Assembly: GCA_030248225.1 (NCBI GenBank)
Contig: JASANE010010105.1
Coordinates: forward strand, 41,106 to 105,105
Length of the DNA stretch: 64,000 nt
Source: Trileptium ribeirensis
Lineage: Eukaryota > Nematoda > Enoplea > Enoplida > Thoracostomopsidae
Reading direction: 5' to 3'
The translations under genes and the position numbers were made by a program. Under the pieces are notes generated by a model. That model saw nothing but the letters and a program-made list of their open reading frames with translations. It ran no database searches and was not told where the DNA came from. Below, piece after piece: positions 24,120 through 36,800 of this stretch (the stretch's first letter is position 1; every line of letters begins with the position of its first letter).

Positions 24120-26240
24120 TGAACTGTGTAGTTTCCCAAAAAGGCTTGAAACGATACATATATGCTAGTATTAATAATTTAGAGCGGTTGAAAGTAACAC
24201 CAATAAACCGGAACAACGTGGCAGAAATAAAACACGGAATTCTGGCTACCCGAATTTCGCGGTTTGAGGCTGCACAACCGTTTAATAAGCCACTGCACCT
24301 TCGAAAAAGCGGTTTGTATCAGCCTTTATATCCTAGCCCATGAGTCTTTCCAGTTTGTTTAACCACCAAAAATCAAAGATTCCTGAAGCAGTTGTTTACT
24401 TTACTCAACAGCAACGCAATAAATAATTGATGGTTGCTATTACCTAGGGTAAACTCAACGGTAAATATATATAGTCGTTTACCAAATGGGTTATAGATTA
24501 GATATGCTTCCTGGTGCAATATCCCATATCATATACACTGTGTAAATTTATATGACATCACTTCAGCCGTTACTATAGGCGAAAGCAACTAAATCCGACT
24601 TGATAGAGTGCTTTTTAATCTCTGCTCCTGGAAAAGTAAGTTTTAAGATTTTAGTACAGATTTAAGGTTTTTAATACAGATAAATGGGTTTACAAATGTG
24701 CTTCGATGGTGAAATGCAATTTAATGATAAAAATAACCATTCCTGAGCTACAGTCTTTGTTTTAGCTGTGGATTGGCATTAGTGCAGTAACAAAGACAAC
24801 CGAACAATCAATCTTATGGAAGAATAATTTTATTTAGTAATGATACATTATGCATTACTGTACCGTTTTCATTTTACCACACTGCCGAAACCAATTTCAC
24901 GGACATAGAAAAAATTTACAGCTAACGATAAATTTCTTTCAGTAGTTTTTACTGCAAATGCAGCTACATCGAGCTTTATATCACAAAGACCCATTATTCT
25001 ACAAAAGAGCTACATATTACATAATTATATTACAGATGGTATAATGCCTTACCAGAATTAGCCACAAGCCGCATCACTTTTGTAAATTAGGGTCTAATCT
25101 AAACAGGTGTCTTGACAATGCACATGTGTTGCCACAGTGTGGAGGCTTTGCTTAAAACAGGATATTAGATGGGCCATGAGTTTTCCCTGTCCCTGAACAG
25201 GTAAATACAATTGCTCTTTGAAATTTTATGTAAGGCATTGCTGAAGCTGAATACATTGGTACATTCGTAACTACTTCAAGAGATTACTTTGAAAATTAAT
25301 AGTTTGAGCCTAAATATAAGCAATGAAACCGATATGTCAACCGTGCGCCATTTTGCAATGAGCGTACTCCATCAGTTAAGTTGGTAAAGTATTCTAATAC
25401 TACAAGATTGCGCAATGAAATACAACTGAAAGCGATAATTCACAGTTTGGCGATAGATGAAAACAACGCCAACGCTTCGTGGCGGGAGTTATATTTGAGA
25501 ATCACCGTCATGTCAAGTTAGCCGAACGTTCCACAAAATATACATTAACTTATGGACGTAAAGGTTAGCGTCTGTATAATTGCGAAAGTAAATGTGATAC
25601 AAAAAAGCAGAAGTAGCAGGAGTTGGACAATGTACCTTTTAAGATCACACCCGCTGATCTATTGCTATTGTACTCGAATACTTGGCAGCAAGCATATAAC
25701 ATGTTTTGCTTCAAATTAATCTTTACAGCGCTTGTGATGTCAAAATTATAGAGCTGATGAACCAACTGTTATAACATCTTACAAAAAGCCTATAACCTGT
25801 ATTTTAGGCTAAAATTTACGAAATTTCGCAGTTATCATCAACAACCTATGGATGTTTAAGCGATTGGACCCAAATTTTGTTTTAACTAGTTGTTTCCATA
25901 GCTTGGCGATTCTTTTCCCCCTTGATATCACCACAAAAAATTCCTCAAGCAGTAACATCAGTGCTGATTTAGCTGTTACCATACATACATTTCACAGATA
26001 AGTCGTCTAATTAAATAGATTTTTACTGTATGTAAAAAATTTTACATTGCACATTCGACTTCATCAAATTGTAACTCCTCAAAAGTCAATAAATTGCTCT
26101 AGCTAGATAAAGCTATAGCGAAGTTGCAAATAAAAACGCCACGGTGGATTATCTAATAGCTAGGGACACTGCTTAAGAAAAGCTGTACCAAGAGTCAGCG
26201 ATGGACCCTTGAAAAACACCGTGACACTTATCTCACACAG
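24120..26240. other. Intergenic, nothing recognised
   Basis: AT-rich sequence without a supported gene on either strand. No repeat shared with the other blocks of the window was noticed. Confidence 0.35.
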
Positions 26241-26244
26241 ACAC

Positions 26245-26379
26245 TACAGTTAATCTCAGAAATAAAAGCAATTTTTTCACGAATCGTTTGCGAAAAATTA
26301 ATAGCTGTTCAATTGCTATTCGTTAATTTTTCGCGAACTGTTTGCCAAAAAGTTGCGTTTATTTCTGAGCGTTACTGTA
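26245..26379. mobile_element. Foldback MITE, Tc1/mariner-like
   Basis: This is a 135-base imperfect palindrome. The left arm begins TACAGTTAATCTCAGAAATA and the right arm ends TTTATTTCTGAGCGTTACTG followed by TA, so the ends pair and are bounded by TA, the target of Tc1/mariner elements. The arms of about 60 bases continue inward (TTTGCGAAAAATTAATAGC opposite GCTATTCGTTAATTTTTCGC) to a loop near 26306-26314. There is no coding capacity. Confidence 0.6.
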
Positions 26380-26955
26380 CATTACATTGGTTGCAGGATA
26401 TAGCCAAAATCGACCGCGTCAGTCTGCTACCCATATATATATACAGTGTAACGTGACATAAGCAACGGCGCAAACGAGAAAAATCTACAGGGACACTCGT
26501 CAGTACCAAAGAAAAAATCTCGGGTGGGGGAAGGATTGGATGGATTGCCATCTAAAACCATTATATGGTTATGCCCGTGCTGGTTACCATAACTTCATAT
26601 GCTTGGCCGAGTTGGTAGAGTTTGACGTGTCGACCTACATTCCAGTCACACAGACATAATTCTATATATACAAGATTGACCAACTTGACAAATTTCTGGA
26701 TGGCCGACCTACATCGTCGTCCCCCTAGATATAGTTTTGGAGATCCAACCCTCAGCGCCGCCGACTGTGTTTGACCCACGGACATAACTGTCACATTCTT
26801 CTTCAACGGTCTGTATTTGGCCTATTGACAGTATATACCTTGCATTCAACTACGCATGTACAGCTGCTGAGGTCATGAATAACATAACATGCATTCAAGT
26901 ATTAAATTTTATTCCTAATAAGCGAAGCCAAAGATGGTCAAGGTACCTCATATTT

Positions 26956-27641
26956 CAGGGAATAACCGGGACCGAAATTTACCAGAACTTGCAACCGGAT
27001 CTGTGCGTTTAAACTGGATCCGAAATCCGGTCTTCGAAATTTATATATAGTAAAACAAGTTAAGAAACGAAGCTAGTGATGATTCAGAATGAGTTAAAAT
27101 TAATTTTACACTGAATTTTATGTGTTGCGACGACATTGTTTCTTTTGGACTTTGATGGCGATGAGGAACACGAAGAGAGGACTAATAATGTTTATTTATC
27201 AATCAAAACGCCTATTATCTGGTTTCGTCCCACCAGCACAAAAATGCCTTCCACTACACAGCCCTGCGTAAGCCCAGCCATACGGAATATGCTTGCAACC
27301 CATACAACAACATAAACTAGACAATTTTGCTGTCTCCACTATCGCTTCCCTTTACAAGATATACGTTTGTTACGTTATTCCGTAGAAACCCTGAAATTGG
27401 TTGATCGGGTCAAAGAATATAACTGAAAGTATGATAATTTTCCGACCAGAATGTTATAAATGAGACAGACAAACTGCGATACTGTTCCGCACGGTTTCAA
27501 CATAAACAGTTCAATACCAAGACCACAGATATAACACATAATTTTAAACGGGAATTCCGGTTACGGTATGGTGTTTGCCTTTTGGCGGAGCAGCAACAGG
27601 AACACTATTTTCAACGGAACCGAAATCCCGGATACTTCCTG
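26956..27641. mobile_element. hAT-like non-autonomous element, copy 3
   Basis: It begins CAGGGAATAACCGGGACC and ends CCCGGATACTTCCTG, inverted versions of the family terminus. The interior follows copies 1 and 2 in order (TTCGAAATTTATATATAGTAA, CTAATAATGTTTATTTAT, ATGCCTTCCACTACACA, a TATAAAT block and an AACCGGAATTCCGG-like end) but is more diverged and shorter. The flanking octamers TCATATTT and CGATACTC do not match, so no target duplication is visible. Confidence 0.55.
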
Positions 27642-27814
27642 CGATACTCCTCTAGATCTAAATGTTCTGCTGCGTTGTAGCAGATCACAGAAACTATCCG
27701 AAAACTAAGAACTTATCCGCAATTGATCACAGCGCGAAAACAGAATTTTGTGACATACATTCAAGCTTTTGGAAATATAGCGTAGTAAAACGCAACAACA
27801 TACAGAATAACGTT

Positions 27815-29140
27815 ATTAGTAACTTTATCGAGATTGCAGAACGTAGTGAAGCATAAGTGCACATACGCTTTTTGCGGGCACAGCCAATCAGCTCTCGATA
27901 GCATACGTCGATATGCTATATGTGGACAACACATAATACCGCACAAACAAAACTGCCATCGGCAATAAGTTTCCCATGACCCAAAACCTCCAAGTAAATC
28001 TTTTCAGCCGCCCAGGACGTTAGAACAAATTTTCGCATTTTGGGTCGAGAAACCTCGGGGGTGCCATACCTCAAACCCATGAACCGGAGCCTTATTCGAA
28101 AAACAAAAAAGACGTATCGGCATTTATCATTTTTCTATGAATAAAACCAAGCCGAGAAAAAATTCAAAAGTTAAGATAAAAACAACCTTGCTGCCATGAA
28201 GGGTACAAAAGAGGGGGTAAAACATGGCCAAATACCCACATTTTGACCTCTGACCCCGGAACCAGACCACAAATCAAAAAACGCTCGGGGATGTACACGA
28301 TAAATCAACTACGCCGGTTCGAATGATTGATATATTCTATGTTGATATCATACAATACCACACAGGTTAGAGCAAAAGTAACACCGGTAACAAGTTTCCC
28401 AAGCCCCAAAACCCCAAAGTGCACGCTATCAGCCTCCCAGGACATCAGAACAAATTTTCGAACTTTGGGTCGAGGAAACCGCAAACCCCATTGCTTTAGA
28501 ACCTGAGAATTAATCAAAACACAATAAAAGAGGCATCGGCATTTGTCATTTTACCATGAAATAAAACCAACCACAGGAAAAATTCGAAAGTTAAGATAAA
28601 AATAACCTTGCTTCTGTGAAGGGCACTAAAATGGGGTCAAAAACCCTCATATTGACCTTTGACCCCGAACCTTGGGGCGTCATAACCCAGTACACATGGA
28701 ACCATGAGTCACAGAGCAAAACCACCACCAAAATGAGTTTTCCATGCACGAAAACCCCTGATGAAAATTATCAGCCGCCCAAGACGTCAGAACAAATTTT
28801 CGAATTTTGGGTCGAGGAAGCATTGGGGCGTCATACTCCCATACCTCAAACCCCATAAATCCAGTACCGGAGTCTTAATCGAAAAACAAAAAAGAGGCAT
28901 TAGGATTTATCATTTTACTATGAAATAAAACCAACCATAGAAAAAATTAAAAGTTAAAATAAAAATAACCTTGCTTCCGTGAAGGGTACTAAAATGGGGC
29001 AAAAATCCACATTTGGACTCCTGACCCCAAATCAAAAAACGTTCGGGGTTGTACACGGTAGATCGGCTATGCTGGTTCGAATGAACCCAAGATCATGAAA
29101 ATCGGTTAAGTGATTCCCGAGTCATGGCCGATCACACATA
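27815..29140. repeat. Composite dispersed repeat with internal tandem units
   Basis: The left end repeats the block at 22020-22150. Then about three irregular units of 350-430 bases follow, each with ACACCGG-type, TTTTGGGTCGAGGAA, AAGAGGCAT, TGAAATAAAACCAACC and ACCTTGCTTCCGTGAAGGG landmarks. The end (28270-28330 and 29030-29100) contains CGGGGNTGTACACG and GGTTCGAATGA. Reading frames inside are accidental. Confidence 0.6.
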
Positions 29141-29149
29141 CACAAAGAC

Positions 29150-32100
29150 GAAATTTAAACGATTTCATCCCTGCAACACATAATCTCCACTACGTTCTGA
29201 CTATTATTTATTCTATTGCAGACTGGTTAAGACCAACATCCGCCTCTAGATCCGTCTATATTTATATATATACACTGCAGCACATTAGTGGCATAATACA
29301 ATTTTGAACTCCACAAAAAGCAGAGACAATATGCATCAAAGGAATATTTAAGTGATTTGCATATCACATGAAGAGGCTTTTCCTATCCCAGCCATCTAGT
29401 CTTTCGAACAGAAGTTGAACATCAAACAGAAACAGAACATAATTTACTTATTCTCCAACAAAACTCAAACACACTTCGAATAATTCTCGAACAAATTTAA
29501 AAAGTGCATAAAAAATTTTGAACAGATATCGAACAAATTTTGAAATTTTTCGAACTAACAACCAGTAGTATCTAGCATAATTTTGTATAAAACCAGGTCA
29601 AAACCATAAATGTAGACCAACCGAAGCAATCGCAAAACGACGAGAACCATTTGCTGCTTTCGCACAAGACCAATCGTTTCACAATAATGTCGAGCGAACG
29701 CTTGTAATCGTTTGCGTATGTTGTTGTGATTTCAGAATATGCGTCATCTACAAAAATTACTTTGCTACCAAACCTCATAAAAGAATTTAGCTATGCGCTT
29801 CCCACGTCAAATGTGTATCTTGTATGGTGCTATAGTAGCAAAGAAATGCAACTCAATACACCAAGTTGCTGATAAGTCTCTATATATAACACAAAAACGT
29901 AATACGGATACTTTGCTACAATTCTACTTATATATTAAAGTTACTGCCCGCGATAAAGAGATCCCGGTATAATTTTGACCGATAGCAACTAACTATAGTA
30001 CAAAACCCAAACTCACTATGGTTACAACACACGCACGATATTGATGGTCAAAGATATCCGTATACAATCTTGTATCCGAGTATTTTCCCTGACGTTGGGT
30101 ATCCAATATCAAGATAATCCAGATATCCTACCTTTGCATCACGTAACCAAATGCGAAATTCCTTGTGTAGGGAAGCCACGAACTATTGATTCGATACTAA
30201 TAGGAAACAGACAAAAATAGGAACGGCACGTGGTTTGACCGCCATCTATACCCACTAGTATACCACAAGAAAAGGGTGAAACGTAGCTGCGTAAGTTTCC
30301 GACGTTTAACTGCATGAAGTAAAAGGCGTGCTAATATCGTGTGATTAGATTTGGCAAATAATCCTTTAAAACCCAGTATTTTGCCATATTTTGGGTGGGA
30401 GTTGTTCGCATTCAACTAAAGGGCACATCCTCATTAATACCTTTGCTATCGAACAAATAATTTTCCGAAATCCATCCACTGGAAGATATATCCATCCACA
30501 CGTGACAGAAACACACAACAACATATTTTCACAATTTTCACCATATCTCCCTCGGTGGAAACTACACTCTTTTCGTTTCGATTAAAAACCAAATGTGTCC
30601 ATTTTCAAAATTAATTACATTTTTAGCTTTTTGTCTTTCCACCATAAACAAACCTATTACAGTCGAAACGATTGTACCTATATCATTGCCTCTACCTACC
30701 TCTATACAAATTATTAGTACATTAAATGAAACAAGCGAAGTAAAGAATTCTGATCTTACTAGCCATATAGTGATGAAATTTGACAATGTTTACAATCTGT
30801 TTTTAGGCTGACACGCATAACTAAACTTTGGCTGGCCCAATTGATTAGCGCGATAGTTGTGAAAGCTTGAAATTTTTATTTGGCCCTTTAGTTGGGCGTA
30901 AAGACAGATTCCAACATCTTCGTCGAAAGAACGGGTCAAACAGGTTAGGGACATGGCCGAAGACGCTCTAAAACTAACGTTATTTATTACATCTACACAA
31001 GCAGTGCAGATTTCTGGGTCAAATTGGGCTCATTTTGTAATGCGAATAATCCTCCATATTACTTTAGTGAAGCGAAGCGTGATGCGTGAGGAGTATACAC
31101 TGAGTGCGCTACGGGGAAATTTGTGAAAATTTCTTTTTGTTTGTTTATGACATTCATAACTCATCTTCGAATGAATGGATTGCGACAAACTTTTTGTTCA
31201 ATCGCAAAAGTGATGGTCCGACTCCATCTTCTGAATCAAAATGGCAAAATATGTTTTTAAGAGTTCATTGCAAAATTAGGCCTACTAATACCGAGATCTA
31301 CAACTTTGCTGACTTTGCGACGTTTGTCGGACCACTCCCTCGGCCGTTGTGGGCCCGAATATGGTTTTTCGATCCTTTGCCAGAAATAAAAATTTTCCAA
31401 TTTTCGGCATGTTATTGCGTATTAGAATGAGTGTCTATTAGGCTATCAAGCTGGCTAGATAAGATGGTTTTGCTATATAGAGTCCGACTTGACTATATTA
31501 TACCTTTTTTATGGTGGTTTCAAGGGTTTTACCGTAGACGAACCCGATTTCCAAAGTGCAGTGTATTTTATTTGTTTGTTTTCCACTTGTTTCATTCAAT
31601 TGCTATCGCAGGACTTTAACTGGACAAAAGGACCTGAATTTAGAACTACGATATAGTTGCTAAACGCCCCATTTCCACTCGCTTATCGAGTTACTAGTAT
31701 AGACGTTTTCGAGGATGCTGAAAATGATATAATGGTAAATTTTTTTATGTATCTACCACAGGTGTATACATCCTTTTTTTGAATGGCTAGTGCCCCATGG
31801 TATACTCTCATCCAAACTGAACAATTAATCCACTGCTATACTTCGATACATCTGTGACTATATATATATATAAAGATTTCCTAGGCTGATGAAAACGATC
31901 ATATATATCTGTTACCGGTATACCATTTTGGAATGGTACTGCATTCCCTGGGACACCAACCAAGGAACCAAGCATGATTTCATGGTTTTCAGTCTAATGC
32001 CACATTTTGCTGCATATGCGATTAAGAAGGTTTTCGAGGATGCTGAAAATCAGTGTGTGACTCATCTCAATGCATCAGTGGCAGCATGTATATATATACA

Positions 32101-32510
32101 TCCTTATTTGGGCGGTACTGTATCTGCTAAGACCCATCTTTGAACTGCGCACTATTTCGTGACTTTCAAACATGATACATACTAGCACAAAAAATTTAAT
32201 ATGAAGGATTTTCGGTTTTGTTGTAAATAAAAACATGGTGGCTACTGCTATAATGGGTTGACCAATCTTCTAAAAAGAATTACGACGTCAAATTATCAAA
32301 AATTCAACGCTAGTGGCACAGCGCCTGCTTAAAAGATCAATTTTTTCACTAATTCAAAAGAACCTACGAATAAATATTACCTACGATCCCTGTTTGGGTC
32401 CTACACGCTTTCTCGGTGTCGTAACTGAATGATCCCATTTGTGGGACGTCGAAGAGACCCTGGAATATGGTGGTTCAAACGTGTTTAGAGCACTAATATG
32501 TAAACTGTCA
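29150..32510. other. No supported gene; small local duplications
   Basis: GTTTTCGAGGATGCTGAAAAT occurs near 31703 and again near 32032, each followed some 50-60 bases later by a TATA-rich run and ACATCCTT, so a segment of about 100 bases is duplicated at about 330 bases. A minus-strand stretch near 29600-29778 (LDIIVKRLV, KWFSSFCDCFG) weakly recalls a CARD helix pair, but splice sites are poor. Nothing else is supported. Confidence 0.3.
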
Positions 32511-32515
32511 CATAC

Positions 32516-32666
32516 CTCCAATAAAATCCTTTAGCCGCTCGGCGACGCAGTCGATGTCGATGCTTTGTTCAATTCTTGAACCAAACACTTTAAGCAAACC
32601 TCGTTTGGCATCCAAACAAAATCCAGATGCAGCCACGCAAGACATTAATATATGCAGTGGATAACT
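32516..32666 (-). CDS. Candidate exon, product unrecognised
   Basis: A 151-base stretch is open for 50 codons between an acceptor (ATTTTTAG ending 32667) and a good donor GTATGTG (32515-32509). It enters in phase 0 and leaves one base. The translation (PLHILMSCVAASGFCLDAKR, VFGSRIEQSIDIDCV, AERLKDFIG) looks like a folded alpha-helical protein with normal amino-acid composition. I do not recognise the family and found no neighbouring exon with a matching phase. Confidence 0.35.
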
Positions 32667-33134
32667 CTAAAAATTACTTGTAATTTTTGTAGTCATATAG
32701 CGTATATTTTATTATACACGTAGAAAGGGTCATCACCCAAAGAACCTTACGACGCCAACTACAACCAGAATTAATGTTTGCTATAACTTCCACATTTAAA
32801 TAATTATCGAATAGGAGTGTAAAATATAATCAATAACATATATAGAAGCCATTAAGATATATATAGTAAGTATATAGTTAGAGGCAGGGTTTTTAGTCGG
32901 CAGGGTTGCGAAAAATTTTTTTTGCATTTTTACAGTTGCCTTTATATATGTGTAATTGCATATATCAGCTGTCCCCACCTTTATGGGGAGCTGTTGTTTC
33001 GTCCATGAGTTCTCACCACGCCATTCGATCAGGCGCTGGATTCAGCACTACTGCTATCGGATCACGTTGCTATCTCCGGAAGGGATCACATTTGAACAAC
33101 GGTACCATAGATGTAACTTTAATAACCTGTCACC

Positions 33135-33310
33135 TCCACGTTGATGATGTCCGGCCACGGAGTCTTATCTGTACGCTAAAATGTTTGATCACCAGCGCGT
33201 TCATTACAGAACGATCATTGTCCATCTGAAGAACTTGGCCTAGCCCCGTGATACGCCGTTGCTTTAGCAATGCAGCCACATTGTTGTTCAATGCACATCA
33301 ATAATACAGT
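33135..33310 (-). pseudogene. LINE C-terminal fragment (RTE-like)
   Basis: The minus strand reads NNVAALLKQRRITGLGQVLQ, then MDNDRSVMNALVIKH and RLRGRTSSTWR before a stop. This follows the layout of the extreme C-terminus of RTE-type LINE polyproteins: an RR-x-x-(W/G)-LG block, RMDNDR-like residues, and an RGR-x-x-x-TW(R) end. The LINE copy at 53050-53874 has the equivalent WLGHAARMPENR. The upstream reverse transcriptase is absent. Confidence 0.45.
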
Positions 33311-33354
33311 TCAGCAATTGTAGAATATAAATGGTGGTTCTGGAACAGCCGTAT

Positions 33355-33460
33355 ATGATTAACGTTACACAACATGTTATGATTGCCATATTTTGCTCTA
33401 AAACAACCTAATATGGCAAAACAAAGAACACCGCGTAACATTTACCATATATGGTATCGC
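33355..33460 (-). repeat. Hairpin repeat, inverted copy of the 55.4-55.7 kb unit
   Basis: AACGTTACACAACATGTTAT and TTGCCATATT, CTCTAAAACAA, AATATGGCAA, GCGTAACATTTACCATATAT follow in the order of the reverse complement of 55595-55715. The TTGCCATATT/AATATGGCAA arms form a hairpin here as well. No coding content. Confidence 0.55.
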
Positions 33461-33659
33461 AGTCATAGTACAGGAACTTGAAATTTTGTAGCAATGTTTG
33501 TTAATTTAGTCAACCGAAATCTACAAACAAAACTAAGTTAAATCATCATGAGTATTGATTATGCTTTTGTATGTAAGTTCCTGAGCAGTAAGTTCAATAT
33601 GTAGCAAATGAGTATCCAGAATGCATGGTAACATTCTTCTTAGTTTCACCTGTTAAAAA

Positions 33660-33845
33660 TATTGAACCACATAGTACTGTGTGTTTAATTTTAAAATGTT
33701 GCGAATATGGATCCATAAATGATTGTTAAAAATTGTTTGATAAAAATAGCCCGTTAAAATGTGGAGCCAAATTGTGGCGCTAAAAGATGGAGCCAACATT
33801 ACAATCAAAATGTTAGTGAATTTGTCACCGCGTGCAAACCTAACT
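33660..33845. repeat. AT-rich repeat split by the piggyBac insertion (left side)
   Basis: AATATGGATCCA, CCGTTAAAATGTGGAGCCAAA and ATGGAGCCAACATT recur in related form at 37260-37560 (ATATGGATCCAACTAACGGTT, AATGTGGAACCAACATTTGTG, CCGTTAAAATATGAAGCAAAA). The piggyBac element at 33850-37146 therefore sits inside a local repetitive tract. Confidence 0.4.
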
Positions 33846-33849
33846 TTAA

Positions 33850-36800
33850 CCCTTTATGTGGAATCTCCGCCTGCATCGCTATGCATCGATTATTTTGCAT
33901 TAAAATAAACCAGATAGCTATTAGAAAACAGTCTGTTTTAAAAAAAATTTAAAAAACTTATTATTTAGTTATTTATGCTTAGTCAAAAATTGTCCTACTT
34001 GAAGCACAATTGCATTTTGCAATTGTCCTTCTTGTAGGACAAATGTTCCCTCATGATCAGAAAATACGTTGTACGAACCTGTATCCAGCTTTGCGTCGGC
34101 AGATAGATAATTAAAGTTGCTTGCATGACTGCGTAAGTTTGCCATCTGATCACATCTGTAAGCGCTTCTCAAACCAAAGTTGTGCTTCCACAATAATGTC
34201 CAACACGAAACAATACCAAGTATCTAGGTTACACAGTTTATGTTACATTAATATTATTGATACAGTAATGCGGTTACGGTTACGTGTTTAAAAGCGGTTC
34301 TTTATTTTACGTAATTTAATAAAATATAGATCAATCAAATATAATATATAATAATATATATAATATATTTATTTATTAATATATTTATTAATATAATTTA
34401 TATAATAATTATAAATATATAATTTTATACGGTTATGGCTATATATTACGGTTAAATGCGGTTATATACATATTTTACTTGAGTTATTATTTGTTTGCGG
34501 CAAATTGCAGTTTAGTTCGCGCCGTAGTGGAACCGGTCAAAGCAGTTGCGCCCGGTTCCCTTCTTCTTGTCCTTGTCAACCTTGACCTGGAACGCCATTA
34601 TACAAAGTGCAAGATTGCATTTTCGGCACATGATAAAAGTCTTCTGGTCGCACAATTTGCAGCGCTGCTGGACTTCAGAAAAACCAATGCGATGATTTTG
34701 GCCGTCATATCGGCTTTCCGTTGACACAAACTTAGCTTTTTTATAGCCTTTTTTGATGTGCTAGGCTGCGGCTCTATAGTCGTGCCGCCGCCAATATTCG
34801 ACTGGCCTTTTAAATCACTGGAATTCAACAAATCTTTCGCAATTTCAAGTTTAAAATCATACAAAGCAAGATGGTTTTGGGAGCGATGTGCTTGGACACG
34901 ACGATAAAGAAGCCAAGCATTCACAACAGAAATATCGAGTAAGCGATAAAATAGTCGAGTATACCATTTTTTGGACCGGAAATCAATAGAATACAGTGAC
35001 GTTAACATATCGACCTTATCAACGCCACCCATGCTGCGATTGTAAGCTTCGACTACGTAAGGCCGCGGTATGGTAATATGCTTCTTACTATTCCGATCCC
35101 ATCGTTTTGCTGTACCAAGTGGATGAATCCCGGCAAAGGTCGATCCGAGAAGTACCCTTTTTTTATCGAACCAAGCACAGACGACTACATTGTTTACATC
35201 ATCGCAACAATAATCAAAAGAGCCAGGACCCTTGGAGCGCAACGTTTTTTCGTCGCTAATGGGACAGTTACCCATTCTGTTTTGTCGCAGAGTAAACACC
35301 GAGTATAGTCCAAGCTTCCTCAATGCTACGGCCAGCGGATAAGATGCAAAATAGTTATCGTAGTACAGCACGGTACCGCGAGGTAGGCCACGAGCCAAAG
35401 AGAGTACAACCTGTCCTGTGGCCCCACATTTTTGAACCAACTCTACGTCGAGACTAAGTTCATTGGCTAGTCTCACGGTTGGGTCTTCTCCCATTTCTGC
35501 AGCTCCCCGACTTCGACGAGAAGTTCGCTGCGTTTTCGCTGGAGCTGCGCCAGCACCAGCAATTGCGAGATTATACGTGTAACCAGATTCACCTGCCCTG
35601 GTCCACAATTTATATCCCCACTTAACCGGCTTCGCGGGCATATAGTGTTTGAGCGATTCGGGTGCCCTCCCCTTGAAGCCCACCATCTGCTCGTCAACCG
35701 ATTGGTATTGTTCGCCATCTCCACCGTGCTGCTCAAACGCTTTTACCATCATATTGATGAATGGTCGGACCTATAACAGAAAAAAGAATGTCTTAAGCTT
35801 TAAGATGTCCCTTTTAGGCAAATTCCGCCTCTGAAAATAATACTATATATACGTATAGATTTATATCAACAATATAATTTATATACCGTATTGTTTCACT
35901 CTCATGGGCAAAATTGCTGGTCCTAATTGCAATAACTTATATATAAATGTAATTTTCAAGTTACCTTCGCAATGCGATCATATCCCGGGTCACCGCGCTT
36001 GATACTGTCTGTCGTTGTTGTATCTGCAAGGTGCAGACAAGAAAGAATTGTTAAAAACCGGCGATATGTGATTTTTGTGGCAATCATTTCTTGCCGCAGG
36101 ATACCGATCCAGTAGCGAGACTTATCCGGCATTTTCACCAATGACATATACGGAAGGCAGCCGATAAACACTGACATTTCTTCAATCCTAATCGGATCAC
36201 TGCTGTATTTTGGTCGTTTCTTAGCCTTTGTGGGGTGCAACAATTTTCGCGTTTGATAGATATTAGTTTGTTCTGTGAGGTATTCTACAACCTCAGGACT
36301 GAAAAACAGACTAAAATATTTGTAGAATGATTCCCTGGGTTGAACAATTTCCCAATTGTCAAATCCGCTGAATTCGCCTTCTTCAATATTCACCTTAGGC
36401 AAATCCTTGCCAGATTTCCAAATAGGACCAGTAACAAAATTAAGTAACGGTTGCTTATCCCCATCAGAGTCAGATTCACTCCCAGATTCACTGCTTGATT
36501 CGCTTTCTGACGAGCTGTCTGTGATTTGATAATCACTGTCATTATCGTTGCTATTTTCACTGTCTTCTCCTGAGCTAACTGTTATTGCAAATTTACTGTT
36601 CATATTTCTGAGTAATAGTATTTATTAATACTATTTATTATCTGGATTTATATTTAAATCACAAGAACCTGTTTACAAAAAGCCTAAAATATCTAATATA
36701 ATATACATCTGTCTCGATACACACAAAGGCACCAACATGAAATTGTCCTTCAGGGAGGACAATGTCACATTGCATTTGTACTTTGCGAAGGACAATTCTT

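Noticed and set aside
26956..27641. 8-base target duplication around hAT-like copy 3
   Set aside because: Flanks TCATATTT and CGATACTC match at only four of eight positions.
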